Shown: positions 1 to 12,473, numbered from the stretch's first letter. The stretch is DNA of 64,000 bases from Uranotaenia lowii (GCF_029784155.1 NC_073693.1:24278002-24342001), one strand, 5' to 3'. A program made the numbers and translations. The notes: a model not told the origin generated them from the letters alone.

Positions 1-1381
1 TTTTTCGTTTAAGAAACTTATAATTTTTATTTTTATTACAGATGGAGCATGATGTCCGAGATTTAGCAAAAAGCGGCCAACCCACTGGCAGATATTATTT
101 TATTTTGTTATAAAAATTAAATTAAATGTCGCTCAGCAAAATGAATAAACCTATTTCTATTTATAAATATGACTACCTTGAAGATTTTATGTTGAATTTT
201 GAAAATTAAATTTAATTCAGAATCCAATAACTTCCGGTTGTTTAAAAATAAAATGCTGATTTCCAGCAATTGAGATTGTTGTATTTCCAGCAATTGGGTT
301 TGCTAATCGTTTTCACCAATTAAAATTGCTGGAAATTTTGCTTAAAAACCAGCAGGAAAGAAAACCTGCAAAATTTTGCTGGTTTCCAGCAAATTCAAAT
401 TTTTTGTGTAGGAAATTCAGATTTTTTTTATCAATACATTTTTTTTATTCCCACAAAAATTACAGTTTTTTTTTGTTTTCTACGTTTATTGAATTTCATA
501 TTAAATTTTCAACGTTTATTTTTGACCAATCGCTTTCACAGAAATGCAGGAATATGAACAAATAAATAAAAATTTGAAAAAAACTTGCTAGTAAAATATA
601 CCATCAAATGTTTTTGTTGTTATATTCTTATGCAGTTTTGATATACGTTCCATATACATATAAGAAAAATTGTATAAAAGTTGAAAAAACAGCATTTACC
701 TACCAAAATGGAGGCAATATACATACATAAATTTCATTTCTTTCTTAAGCGACTAAAACTACACAAATTGCGCGTTATTCAACACTTTATTCGTACTGAT
801 CAAAAGAATGCAAGAGAGCGCGAGATTTTCCTTTCATAGCCTTCAAATCGTTGCCAGCAACAATATTTCTCTCATTGGTCAATTATTACTCAATTCCTAT
901 CTGATTTTTAGGTATCCAGATGCACTCCTGGTTGCGGAGAGAACATGACGATAATTTTCTCACTTGAAGCCCGCGCGAGCAAAATCATTTCAAAATTTAC
1001 AAACATGGCAGACTTTCTATCCGATTTAAACTGACCTCAGACGACATTTTATACGATCTTTTCAATATGCAGTTGGAATTGCGATTCAAACACCATTGTA
1101 AACGGCTTAATTTATCATTTCTGATACGATATCATGTTTGCTGGGATGTCAGTAGACGTCATATACACTATTTGGACAAGACGTTTATCAAGATTATTGT
1201 ATCAGTACGTATGCTCGCACATACACCCATAGAAGTGGTTGCAAAATTTCAATGCCTATTTAGCAAATTCCTGAGCCGAAAATGCGCTGAAAAGTGTACT
1301 GTACCAAAGATTATGTGGTTGGAAAAGCAATGCTGGCTTTTGAATAGTTTCAACGAACAATCGGTAAATAATTGGTGTGAA
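1..1381. other. Non-coding, AT-rich, with a short repeated motif
   Basis: No open frame here looks like a gene. Between about 250 and 400 the motif TTTCCAGCAATT recurs in direct and inverted orientation (around 259, 283, 325 and 380), with small palindromes such as CCAGCAAAATTTTGCTGG-like runs. This looks like the remnant of a repeat with subterminal motifs. Short open frames at 326 and 1067 have no recognisable domain and are probably chance. Confidence 0.5.
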
Positions 1382-2342
1382 AGTTCGGTAAACAATTAAT
1401 CGGTAAAATAACACAGGAGAACAGCATTTTTGGTGTCCTGAGTTCAAATCATTCGTTAGATTTGATCTAAACCCTAGTTTTGGTGTGCCAGTGTGGAAAT
1501 TTTAAAATTGATCAGTTATTAGTAAAATCGATCTTAGATAACTGAAAGAAAACTCCCTAATCAGACCTTCAGTGTCAATTTGATACTCCTCGCTTAAAAC
1601 CGCTAAATCTCTCTTTTTTCTCAACCGATTTTTACGAAATTTATATTTTTAGAAACCCCGTGATGTAACTCAAATATGTTTCTCGAACATTATTCACCTA
1701 CAAAACTTCAGTTTTCCGTCATTCAAAGTCTGTCTGTAGATCAGCTAAGGAATGCTCAAAAAATCCCCTTAGTGTTCAAGAAAGCAGAAGTTGGAAGCAA
1801 TACGTTGCAGATTAAGATAAATTTTTTTAAATTTTTTTCAAGATCATGACAAAGAAATGAACAAAAGTAGTGTAAAAACCGTACTTTTAAATTGTTCAAG
1901 TCACACCAGATAAATTTGAAAAAGAGGATTGAAAAGTTGACGTTATTTGGAACATTTTTGCATTTTTAGATTGTAGACAAAGAAACACTGAGTTTTTGAA
2001 GAATTTTCAAAGCTTCAAAGCTTTTTTGAGCATTGCTTAGCTGATATAGACTTTCCGAAGCATGTTTTTCGATTTTTTTTTCTTAGACTTTGAATAAGGG
2101 AAAACTGAAGTTTTGTAGGTAAATGATGAAGCAACAGTTTTGCCAAAAGGTGCACAAATATATTTAATGAATTTTCACCTATTTCAAAATTTTTTCTCAA
2201 AAATAAGAACTGATAGAAAAAATCTAAATAAATTTTTGGAATCAGCGCCTCAAAATCAGCCAAAATTAACACTTAGATAAGTGTATATTCTTACACCTCG
2301 TAAAAACGTGATTTTTTTTGCTCCGTGTAAATTACCGAACTC
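1382..2342. repeat. Putative TIR element with large internal inverted repeat
   Basis: A long imperfect inverted repeat is visible. The segment 1696-1763 (CCTACAAAACTTCAGTTTTCC, then TCAAAGTCT and CAGCTAAG-AATGCTCAAAAAA) returns in reverse complement at about 2021-2120, with extra bases in the right arm. Outside this pair, GTTCGGTAA at about 1383 matches its reverse complement TTACCGAAC at about 2332, which may mark the ends of a roughly 0.95-kb non-autonomous DNA element. No transposase is present and no target duplication was identified, so the outer limits are tentative. Confidence 0.45.
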
Positions 2343-3784
2343 GTAGTATCTCGTTTAGTGTGTAACCCTACCAGATAAGGTGGTTTAGCTGATTTTCAGT
2401 AAACGTTTTTTTTATATTTAATTTTCCTCTAGCATAGCTTTACGCGAAATGTTCCGAGAGAAAAAAAGTTCACCTCAATAAACCGGCCTGTTTTTCCAAA
2501 AGGATAGTTAGACCCAACTGGATGCACCCGTCATAATTCGTGCGGCTAATGTGATCAATTTCGGGATCAACCCAAAAATAGGACCCACAATAGTGGGTGT
2601 CAGGTCGCATCTGCCTCTGCGGCATCCCAAAAATAAATCACCTTGCCAATGTTCACACAGTTCAAGGATAAGGTAACATAACTCAACAATCAGTAAGAAT
2701 TCAGCAGCAGCACACCCGGTTCAAATGTTATTCAATAATTAACCCTTATATTGTGAAAGTCTTTCGCATTCACCCGGATCCTTTAGGTTTTAGGGTGGGT
2801 ATTGATCCATTATCGGATCCTTACGAGCTTCAGTCAGTCAGCCAGTCAGTGATCCCTCTGTCATTCGGTAGGAATATTTCACATCTCCGCATGAAGGATG
2901 ATGTTCCGTGAAGAAGCAACAAAACACCGAACCATTCAATGCTTGGCGGCACTTACTACACATTTGTTGAGACCGAAATTTCGCTCGAGTGAAAACAGAC
3001 AGACAAAGCAAAGGATTAAAGCTAAGTCGCTTTTTTTCTCCTTCCTTTGCTTCTGGCTCGTCGAATCCTTTCGGCGGAATTGACACAATACACAATCTTG
3101 TAGAAGGGAAAGGATCAATGAACCAATCAGACACGTGTGTGATCCGATTCGAACCGAAAGTATTGAGTCATCTGCAGCTAACCTCTTTTGGCACGGGTTG
3201 TTCACGGCTTTTGGCCCTTTCATCCCCTGCTCAAAATCATTCGAGTACCCGTGCCTATCCTTTACCTATGGTTTTGGGATTATCGATTTCGCTGTATGGT
3301 TATCCTTTTTCAAAAAAAAAATATATTTTTGGTTTTCGGGAAAAATGCAACCGCGTCCATCTGTTTGTTTTGTTCCTCCTCGGAAATCGGCATCGGACCC
3401 TGGTAAATGCGGGCATGTGTGTAATATTTGCCGATTGACCCTTTCCATTTGGGAGTTTTGTTTGAGGGATGCATGTCGGTTGGATTGTTGAAGGTGGAAA
3501 CTTTTGTTATTTAGGTAACATTGAACGATGATTGCCGAATGAATGTGTCAATCCTGATGCAGGCAGCTGCCCAAATTTGGGTTCCAGGATGCAGATGCAG
3601 GGTGGTGATTTGCGTAGAAAAGGGTTTCGATGCTTGATTGCAGAAGTTTATGTACATAGGACCATGACAATTTCCGATTTCCCAACATACTTTGTATGGG
3701 AAAATGCAAACATCTGCCCACTATCTAGGGGTCAACATGGACTTGAATTTCGTTGACTGAATGTTTTTTCCTACCAAAATTGAA
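2343..3784. other. Non-coding stretch without recognisable gene
   Basis: Several overlapping short frames exist on both strands around 2840-3490 but none carries a domain, a splice context or a coding-like composition. A small tandem CAGTCAGT run occurs near 2832-2850. If the contig is intronic to Eip74EF (see the exon at 12278-12473), this would be intron sequence; that is inference. Confidence 0.4.
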
Positions 3785-5460
3785 TGACAAACGAAAATGA
3801 CAAAAATAACAAAATTGAGAAAATCGACAAAAATGGCAAAATTGACCAAAAATGATAAAAATGAAATAATGACAAAAAAAAAAAAAACAAAAATGAACAA
3901 AAATGACAAAACTGACAAAAATTATAAAAATGACAGAAATAATAAAAATGACAAAAATGATAAAATGACAAAAATAACAAAAATGACACAAATGAAAAAT
4001 AAACAAACATGATAAAAATGACAAAAATAAAAAAAAATGACAAAAATTACCAAACTGACAAAAATGACCAAATAGAAAAAAAGATAAATATAACAAGAAT
4101 GATGAAAAAGTAGCCAAATAACGAAAATTTTAAATTCCTTAATTCCAAAAATTACCAAAATGATATAAACGGCAAAAAATATTTTATTTGTCCGATTTGA
4201 TTTTTTAGTATTATTTTAGTTTTGTCATTTTTCTCATTTATTTGTTTTCATCTTTATTGTCTTTGTTTTGCGATTATTGTCCTTATTTTTTTTTGAAATG
4301 TTTGACTTATTTGTTAGTTTGGCATTATTTTAATTTAAGTATTTTTTTTCATTTGAATTCTAAGTTGAGAATTTTTTTATTTTTGTCATTTTTTTTAGTT
4401 TACTTTCCGGTATTTCGATCAATTTTGCCATTTTAGTCCTTATTTAGCATTTTTTTCGTTTCTGTAATTTTTCCGTTTTTTTAATGTTTGTCAGTTTTTT
4501 GACATTTTTGTCATTCTTGTCATTTGACAAAAAATGACAAAAATGACAAAAATGACAAAAATGACAAAAATGACAAAAATGACAAAAATGACAAAAATGT
4601 CAAAAATGGCAAAAATTACAAAAATTAAAAACTGACAAAAATGATGAAAATACATAACAAAAATGATGAAAAAGACAATAATAACAAAAATGACAACAAT
4701 GACAAAAATGTGAAAAATGACAAAAATGACAAAAATGATAAAAATGGCAAAAATGATAGAATGACAAAAATGACAAAAATAACGCAAATTACAAAAATGA
4801 CAAAAAATGACAAAAACGACAATGATGACAAAAATGAAAAAAAAAAAAATGATAAAAAAACCAAAACAAAAATTGAAAAGACAAAAATAACAAAAATGAC
4901 GAAATTGACAAAAAGGACTAAAAGACAGAAACGACAAAAATGACAAAAATAAAAAAAAAATTGTCGTTTCTGTAATTTTTCCATTTTTTTTTTTAATTTT
5001 TGTCAGTTTTTTGACATTTTTGTCATTCTTGTCATTTGACAAAAAATTAACGAAAATGACAAAAATGTAAAAAATAGCAAAAATTACAAAAATGAAAAAC
5101 TGACGAAAATGATGAAAATAACAAAAATGATGAAAAAGACAAAAATGACAAAAATGACAAAATGATAAAAATGGCAAAAAATGACAGAATGAAAAAAATG
5201 ACAAAAATAACGAAAATTACAAAAATGACAAAAAATGACAAAAACGACAATGATGACACAAATGGAAAAAAATGACAAAAAAAAACAAAAATAAAAATTG
5301 ATATGACAAAAATAACAAAAATTACGAAATTGAGAAAAATAAAAAAAATGTCAAAAATGACAAAAAGGACTAACACGACAGAAACGAAAAAAATGACAAA
5401 AAATGACAAAAATGACAAAAATGACAAAAATTGACAAAAAGACAAAAATTTAAAAAAAAG
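3785..5460. repeat. Tandem array of 9-bp ATGACAAAA-type repeat
   Basis: The segment consists of degenerate copies of a 9-bp unit (AAAATGACA) on the + strand at about 3785-4130, 4530-4960 and 5040-5460. The reverse-complement form (TTTTTGTCAT) occupies about 4200-4525 and 4965-5038. Orientation changes at about 4528 and 5038 create near-perfect inverted repeats (TTGTCATTTGACAAAAAATG). The blocks about 4455-4960 and 4965-5460 are also copies of each other: both start TTTCTGTAATTTTTCC and share GTCAGTTTTTTGACATTTTTG, so a unit of roughly half a kilobase was duplicated. Long frames here translate to Phe/Ile or Asn/Lys/Asp low-complexity strings and are not genes. Confidence 0.9.
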
Positions 5461-5464
5461 AGTC

Positions 5465-5625
5465 AAAGCAATCGAAAGATTTTTTTTAATTCAACCACGG
5501 TAAATGAAAAGTTCAGATACCGGTATTTGGATAGCAACTTACTATCATCTTCAGTGAGCGGTTTCGATTCGAAATGAACTTTTCATTTACCGTGGTTGAA
5601 TTATAAGAAATCTTTCGATTGCTTT
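5465..5625. repeat. Fold-back (inverted-repeat) element
   Basis: Two nearly perfect inverted arms of about 51 bp, 5465-5515 and 5575-5625, flank a 59-bp loop. The left arm begins AAAGCAATCGAAAGATT and carries AACCACGGTAAATGAAAAG; the right arm is its reverse complement apart from the loss or gain of a few T/A bases. It sits inside the 9-bp tandem array and separates two parts of it. It looks like a small snap-back MITE. No coding capacity and no obvious target duplication. Confidence 0.75.
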
Positions 5626-5659
5626 AATTCAGTTGAATCATTCAACCAAGTAGGCTCAG

Positions 5660-6177
5660 AACACGATAGAGGGAAAAAATGACAAAAATTTAAAAAAAAT
5701 GACAAAAATGACAAAAATGTAAAAATAAAAAAAATGACAAAAAATGACGAAAACAACACGAGTAGTAAAAAACGAAAGTCGAAGATTTTAAAAATAACCA
5801 AAATGACGAAACAAACAAAAATTTCAAAAATTAAGAAAATGACAAAAATTGGAAAAATGTTGGTTTTCTGTCCTTTTTTTTTGTAATTCCAGTTTTGTCG
5901 TTTTTGTTCTCGTTTGTTATTTTTGCCATTTTCTAATTGTTTTCATTGTTGTCATTTTTCCCGTTTTTGTCATTACAGTCATTTAAGTCTTCAATTGTCA
6001 GATTTTTAATTTTTTCATTTTAATTTTTTTTCATTTTTGTAATTGTCTCGTTATTTTTGTTCTTTTTGTCATTTTTTGCATTATTGTTCTTAATTGTCAA
6101 CAATTTGTCAATTTTTATAGTTTGTGTCATCTTTCGTTAATTTTGTCCTTTCTTTCATTCTTGGAATTTTTGCCATT
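5660..6177. repeat. Continuation of the 9-bp repeat, diverged
   Basis: About 5670-5850 holds ATGACAAAA-type copies on the + strand. About 5870-6177 holds the reverse-complement form (TTTTGTCATT) at lower density, with many single-base changes. The orientation switch is near 5865. No gene. Confidence 0.75.
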
Positions 6178-6366
6178 GGCTTATGATATAGCTCAGTTGG
6201 CAAGTCTGTTGTCTCCTGAGCCGATGTCCGCGAGTTCGAGCCCAAGAGTAAACATCGAACACAGTTATACCGGATAAGTTTTTCAATGACTGTCCGCCAA
6301 CTGCAACGTTGATAAAGTCGCAAATGCCATAAAGATGGTAAAACGACTATAATCGAAATAAAAAAA
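6178..6366 (+). mobile_element. tRNA-derived SINE, copy 1
   Basis: The head resembles a tRNA gene with internal RNA polymerase III promoter boxes: A box TAGCTCAGTTGG at about 6189 and B box GAGTTCGAGCCC at about 6231. A tRNA-unrelated body follows (AAACATCGAACACAGTT, CGTTGATAAAGTCG, GATGGTAAAACGACTATAATC) and then an A-rich tail at 6357-6366. The same sequence is present at 59817-60007 and, partly, in reverse at 45106-45190. Insertion is into the 9-bp repeat array. A clear target duplication was not found for this copy. Because the cloverleaf does not complete and the body is repeated elsewhere, it is a SINE and not a tRNA gene. Confidence 0.85.
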
Positions 6367-6620
6367 GTGCTTAGTTGTCGCTTTTGTCATTCTGTTTTTT
6401 ACTTGTTTTTTTTGTCATTTTAATCCTTATTTATTTAATGATTTATGATTTGTGTCATTTTTAGTTATTTTAACAATTTTAACATTTTCATCCTTTTTTT
6501 GGTGTTCTTGTCGTTCATGTAATTTTTGTCATGTTTTTTTTATAATTTTTTTTTTCAGTTTTGACATTTTTGTCAATTTATTATTTTTGGTTTTTTTTTC
6601 ATTCTGGTCATATCTATAAT
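6367..6620. repeat. Reverse-orientation 9-bp repeat remnants
   Basis: T-rich sequence with scattered TTTTTGTCATTTT units, continuing the array interrupted by the SINE. Copies are diverged and the array fades out by about 6680. Confidence 0.6.
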
Positions 6621-9600
6621 TTTTGTCATTTTTACAATTGTTTCATTACTTTCGTTAATTTGAAATTTTTTTCTCATTCTGGGCATTTTTGATGAAATTT
6701 TTTCATTTTGTTCACAGATCGTTGTAGTTTATCATTTAAATTAAACTTTTATTCCATGTTTTTTAGTTTTTAAATTTTTTTTAGGTGACACCACTTTGGA
6801 AAACGATTGTACCATCTTGGTGAAAATTTAAATTTAAGAAGCCGTATAAACATTCTTGAAAGAAAAATTGTGGTGAGGCCGGACAACATTTTTTTAGCAA
6901 CATTTTAAAACATACTTGTTTTCAAGAACTTTATAAAGAGTTTTCAAAACGTATCATTCAAAAGAGTAAGAGGAGTTTTTATGAGTTTTATAAAGAGTAA
7001 AAATTTTTGGAATAGTTTTTAAAAGCATGCGAAATATTGCAAAAGTGCACTGAAATTCTTTTTTAAACAATAAAAATTGAAGTAAAAACAGCCTCAATAG
7101 AAAGAAATCATACTCAAGTCTCTTTTCAAAGGACTGCAGAAGTCCACTGAGATTTTTCTGTAGAAATCAATTTTAACTAAAAAAGTATTGTAAGGAGTTT
7201 TTTTGAAGTTTTATAGTTGGAGTTTAATAGAGTTTTATAAAGAGTTTCTTTGAATTTTTTTGAAGTCACATACTGGAATTATGCAAAAAGTTTTGGGGGG
7301 AAATAAGTGTTTAAAATTCTAATCATAAGTTTCGTTAAAAAAATTTACTTGTTTGAGTTTTGTGAGTTTTGATAAGATTGCCAGATTGTTCGGTTTTACT
7401 CGGATTTGACCGGATATTTAATACAAAACTTAGGAACAATCCGGCCAAGCCCGGTTTCCCTGATTTAAATGAAAATACTCCGGAATTTGGCCGGATTCAT
7501 TCGCTTTATTCGCCAAATCACACCAAAAAAAAATCAAATTTTGATGTTATTTTTTCAATATTGATGCCTCCAAAACGAAATATAATAAAAATAATCATGA
7601 AGGGTTTTTTGAAAATTTAAAATACGAATTAAAATCTGTGGATGAGTTTTGATGAAAAAAAAAAGTTTTTTTTTCAACTTTTTTTTCTTATTTTTTTCCT
7701 GGGTAATTCCTGGATTTTGATAAAATTCTCCCGGATATTTCCCGGATTTATGATCGTCAATTTTAAAATCTTGCCAGGTTTTTATATAAAATTGTCCGAA
7801 TTTCCCTGCTGGAATACGTGCTCTGGCACCCTTAGTTTAAGAATACTTTTACTAAGTGTTTTATCAAAAATGGTAAAAACAAAGGTTTTGTAAGAGTTTT
7901 TTTTACAGTTTTTAGTGCATTCATGAAGAGATATTTCATCAAAACACATATGACTATATCAGACTTTTTATCTAGTTTTGACTCAAGTGAAATAGACTAA
8001 AAACTTTTATTTCCTCAAACTCTCTTCTAAGATGTGTTTTCAAATTTCAAAAAGCATAACTAATCGCTCGATTTGATGAACTCGTTTCTGTTTGTTACCC
8101 TTTAAAGGGTTTCCCCTTTCAAGTATTGACGGTAAAACATTGCACTCTTTTTAGTCAAATTTTTTCCTCAACTCAAATCTCTGACATCCGATTAACCAAA
8201 AATAGAAGAGGAAAAGAATTCTAACGAGGAAGCAAGTTTGTGTCTATTATCTTGTCTTGTATTTTTGAAAAATAGGGTTTTTTGTCATTCGCTTTTCAAA
8301 AAATTGAATAGGAAGTAAAATTCAGAAGCTGCGAAATAATGGGGCGCCTTATTCTTAAGATTCCAGTCGAGCGCGCGAATCAAAAACAACAATTCTTCTA
8401 AAAAAAGGAAACGGAAGAGGTCGCTAACGGTTTCCATCTCTCTAGGAAAAGGGTCAACCAACCAATTTCATCTATGATTTTCATTTCTCACGAAAATCTT
8501 TCTAGGATGATGTTGATGCCGGGTTTTTTTTGTGTGGTGTCTTCTAGTTATCTATCTGTTCCGGAATTCTGGAATTCTGCTGACCATCCTCAGGGAGAAG
8601 CCAAACCGCCATAAAACCGGGAAGTGACGAGTAGCGCGGAATTGGTAAAAGGACATCTTTTTCTGTGTGATGTTCATCTTTGTTGTCTCTCATAGACCAG
8701 TAGTTTTTCCGGAATGTGATTTATTTATTTAGCGACTCGCAAGAAACAAGAAGCGCAGCGGGTAAGAAAGGGCAGAAAGGATTAGAAAAAGGACACCACA
8801 CACCGCGCAACGCGGAAAAAGACGATCGCGGATGCGCACAAGAGTCCTATTTTTCCTATCTCTTCGGAGGGGAAAGGGATACGCGAGACGAAACCGGTAG
8901 GAGCACAGGAGTTTCCCCTTTCGCTTTCCATCAAACTAGGAAAAGAAATCACGTGAAAAAAAACACCTAAAGCAAGCATGGTCAAACAGGAAGAAATGTC
9001 ACCATAATTTATTGCTTTTCGCTTGATTTGCATCGGGACTCTCCGTATGGGTTCTCTGCTTGTCCATTCAATTGTGTGTCCTTCTTGTTTGGTGATGGTC
9101 AGTTTTAATGATGATTTAACAGGAAAAATACGTGAGATGGGGACCAAAAATTAAGGGTTTTTGCGCGCATATTTTTCCCTTGAGGTTGAAGACTGAATGA
9201 ATGAATGAATGTGAAGTCGTCGAAAAGAAAGGCCGCGCTCGCGTAATTGATTCATCTGTCATTGCGAGAAAACTAGTTTTTTTTTTTTTTTTTTATTATT
9301 TTCACATTTTTTATTATTTTTTTGGATTACGACCCGGTCTTCTCTTTTGTCCAGGGCAGCTGGCCTGGTTAAGAAACGGCAGCGTTGTCCTCGTCTTGGC
9401 TTTGATGAGCTTGACTCGGATTTAATTGAGACAAGCGTGAAAAAGAGGACGGCTCTCCATTTCCGTTCAACGAAGATGGCAAGCAACGAGAGAGACATTG
9501 TTGTGGAGTTTGATTTCTTTCGAAAACGAGTGACAGCGAAATGCGCTTCTGTGACGAATTGGGCCTGATTTGATTCCCAAGTTCGGGTTGTCCGTCTCCA

Positions 9601-12277
9601 AGACTTCTTAAGGATTGGACAGATCAAAATGCCGGAATGCAGATGACATGTCTCATCCGAAAAATTTCGTTCAATGTTTCACTTTTTTTTAAACAGTTTT
9701 GAAAAGAAATTAGAAACTGTAGAATTTTTCAAATGTTTAAAATTATAATTGGTCATATAAGCTTGGTTTAGTAACATTCAGAAGTTGTCGAAAGACATTT
9801 CGACTCCACTTTTATGACTAAATATGCCATAATACGAACAGGATCGCATAGTTTATTTTGCTTGGTCCTTAGAGCCGGATTCATGACCAGGGTGATTAGT
9901 ACTATTTTTTCTGTAAAGAGTTCTTTAAGAGCTGAAGCTTTATGAAGCTTGAATCATTTGATTTTTTATTTTTAGTCTACCATCTTGTGGCATTCGTGTC
10001 TAAGAATCATTTTATGAATTGTAAATGGGATACTAAAAAAGTCTTCATTCTTTGGACAATTTTGGGGGTTTTCTTAAGCCCTAACGAAAGTTTTTTGAAT
10101 TCGTTCGGGGGTTAAAGAACTTCACAGGAGCTACCACATAAAAGCAGTTTCTGATTGCCAATAATTGAACATGAGACGGGAAAAATTGTCATAGAAGTCA
10201 GAACCATGCTCTACGTCAGTACAGACGTTGAAAAAACCATGTTATAGAAAAAGTTGCATGAAGCCACAAAATTAGGCTGAAGCTTGAAAATACTTTCGCT
10301 TTTTTTTTCAAAACATTAATGTTCTGCGTATTTTCTAAATTTAGTTTAAGTATCTTTGCATTCTTGCCATATTCACAATTTCAAACGATACTAAATCAAA
10401 AGGCAGTTATATCAAATCCGATAATAACTTAAAAAAGTGAAGCCCAAACAAATTTTATTGCCCCAAAAGATATCGCCGGAAATCGGGAGGCCTTTGGTGG
10501 GTAGAACGGTCTGTGAACTCTATAAAATTTATCCATTTCGGTAATCTCGGCGGGAATCCATCGAAGGATGAAAAAAAAAATGACGAAAACGACCAAAACC
10601 GGATCCCCAAACACACGCACGAGATCGACAAATTTCGACGGACAAACGATGACGACCAGCAGCAGCAGCTAAGGACGAGGACAACGGCAACAACAAGGAT
10701 GATACGCTCCGTCAAACCCTTTTATTTTTATTTCCTCATATAAAAATAAATAAATACATTCGAGAGAGAGTGTGTGGCTGAGGCAGCAAACGAGGTTCAC
10801 TTTCTTCCTGCTGCTTTTGCTGATGTTGATTTTATTTTCATTTCTTGGTTTGGAATTTTTTCCGCTAAGAATGGAATGGATTTGAAAGATTGCGAGTCGA
10901 ATGAAAAAAATCTGTCCTACCGAGACCTGAACTATTGAATTTCTCCTCTGACGGCGTTTTCCGGTGGAATCTTTAATCCACTTTTGTAGAGGAATTTCCC
11001 CGTTCGCTCCAAAAGTACAGTATTGTATGAAAAATTGATTGGGAAAAGCATCATTGGACAAATTGAGATTAAAAATTCATATTGGTTGGTCCTTCGAGCC
11101 GGATTCACAACCAATTTGTCCAGTACTGTCTTCCAACCGAAACGGGATTAGACAACGTGGAAAGGTTTCTTCCTGACCGCTCATTATCTTGTTCTGCGTA
11201 TCTCTGCGCATCCGCGCAAAACAAAAAGGCAACAACAAGCATCAGAACAGTGTACGGTAAGTTGTTTGATCGTTTTAGCGAGCCTTCCTTCTAGAAAAAA
11301 GGGGAAAGTTTCTCGCGCTCGCTTACTTCTAATATTTTCACCGCGCGCACAGCCGATTGCGGAAAATAAGGGTGCGTAACGCCGGAGAAGATTAAACCAC
11401 ACAGTTCCCTGTCTATTGGCTTTTTTTTTTTAATTCAAAGATGCCCACGAAGGACGCGGAAGAGACGCCGATTTATAATTACAACTCGTCGCATGTAATA
11501 ATTCCACATAATAAACACACGAGAATGAGAGCGAAGAAGGTCCCGAGGGATTTCGGAGGAAGGGGTTCGAAAGTTTTGGAAGCTTGTTTTTATTTTTATT
11601 GTCCTGAACCATCATATTCCGCCACTGATGTTGGTCTGTTGGTTGTCATCGTCCTTCTTGTTCTTTTTTTCTTATAAAAAAGTTGCTCGCGGAACGGTTG
11701 CTTGAAACTTGACGGGCGTACATTTGGCGATCCTGCCATCGCGTTGTTTTATTGTGAAGGATTTTGGGGTGAAATAAGATCGGTTGATGGACTCAGCGCG
11801 TTCGATGAACCGGGATGGTCAGTTTTCGGGTTTAAGATTATCTCTTCTAGGCGAATTCGGTTGTATCCTTTGACAAGTCTATTGCGATCTACTCCGAACC
11901 CGAAAGTAGGTCGGGTTCCAGCAGATTCCATCAATCATTCTAGAACTGTCCCCGCGGGGTATCAAGTTTGTTCTTCTTTCGAAAGAATAGCCGCGAGGTT
12001 CAATTATTCATAGTCCTCGGGATTTTGCCCTTAAAATAAATAGAACAGGACACTGATGGCAAAACACAGGTAATGAGTACTGAGGGAAGAAAAATAAGGA
12101 GAATGCCGGGGAAAATGCGTCTTAGCGAAAAATGAAGCGGAAACGGTCGACCAAAGAAAAGACGGAACAAAACTCAAGAAGAGGGTCCCGGCCGACTTGC
12201 GTGTGTCTCGTGAGGTGTCGGTTGAAGTGGTGCTTCGGCCCCGAGAGTGCCGCAGCCACTTTATGGTTCACACTAAC
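6621..12277. other. Long non-coding region, probably intron
   Basis: No gene recognised. Points of note: about 7370-7800 contains repeated CCGGATTT/CCCGGAT motifs typical of a degraded transposable element; about 9186-9212 holds a short GAATGAATGAATG run; 10655-10670 holds a CAGCAGCAG run. From about 8330 the GC content rises (GCGCGC and CGCGG runs), unlike the flanking TE sequence. The phrase GAGCCGGATTCA recurs at about 9872 and 11097, suggesting dispersed repeat pieces. If the exon at 12278-12473 (-) belongs to Eip74EF, this whole block would be the intron that follows it. Confidence 0.4.
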
Positions 12278-12473
12278 CTGTGCTGGAGGTGCTGTAGCCC
12301 CGGCTGTGGTAGGTCGTCTGAGGTATGTGCGTGCCACTCAGGAGTCCGTGCAGGAGAGGTCGATGTTGCTGCGATTGCGATTGATTGAGACTACTGGTGA
12401 GCAGGCTGGCCCCATTGCTGCTGCCATTGGACGACTGATGCTGCTGGTGGTGATGGTGGTGGTGGTGCTGGTG
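12278..12473 (-). CDS. Partial His/Gln/Ser-rich exon, probable Eip74EF (E74) internal exon
   Basis: On the minus strand an open frame leaves the N gap as a His/Gln run (HQHHHHHHHQQHQ), continues as a Ser/Asn/Gln-rich stretch containing RPLLHGLLSG and YHSRGYSTSST, and ends at a good splice donor, ACAG|GTTAGT, after base 12278. The exon ends with one base of a codon. The ETS exon at 18591 begins with the two bases that complete a codon (G+TT, Val) and then reads TDNYHYLHS. Such low-complexity Q/H regions are typical of the N-terminal part of insect E74 proteins. Strand is opposite to the ETS exon, which would be explained by a wrongly oriented contig at the gap. Assignment to E74 is inference; the open frame and donor are directly visible. 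The 5' limit is unknown because the exon runs into the gap. Confidence 0.6.

Noticed and set aside
3135..3491. Overlapping plus-strand frames of 118 and 149 codons
   Set aside because: No domain, competing frames of similar length on both strands, no splice signals that give a consistent model.
4491..5466. Long Phe/Ile-rich frames resembling membrane proteins
   Set aside because: Translation of the ATGACAAAA/TTTTGTCAT array on the T-rich strand; low complexity, no start or splice context.
6185..6260. tRNA gene
   Set aside because: A and B boxes are present but the acceptor stem and anticodon arm do not close, and the sequence continues as a repeated SINE body with an A tail and target duplication in another copy.
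12132..12473. Plus-strand open frame through the same bases as the His/Gln exon
   Set aside because: Its translation (VVMVVVVLV and Arg/Cys-rich parts) looks like the antisense of a CAC/CAG-rich exon, while the minus strand has H/Q coding and a proper donor.
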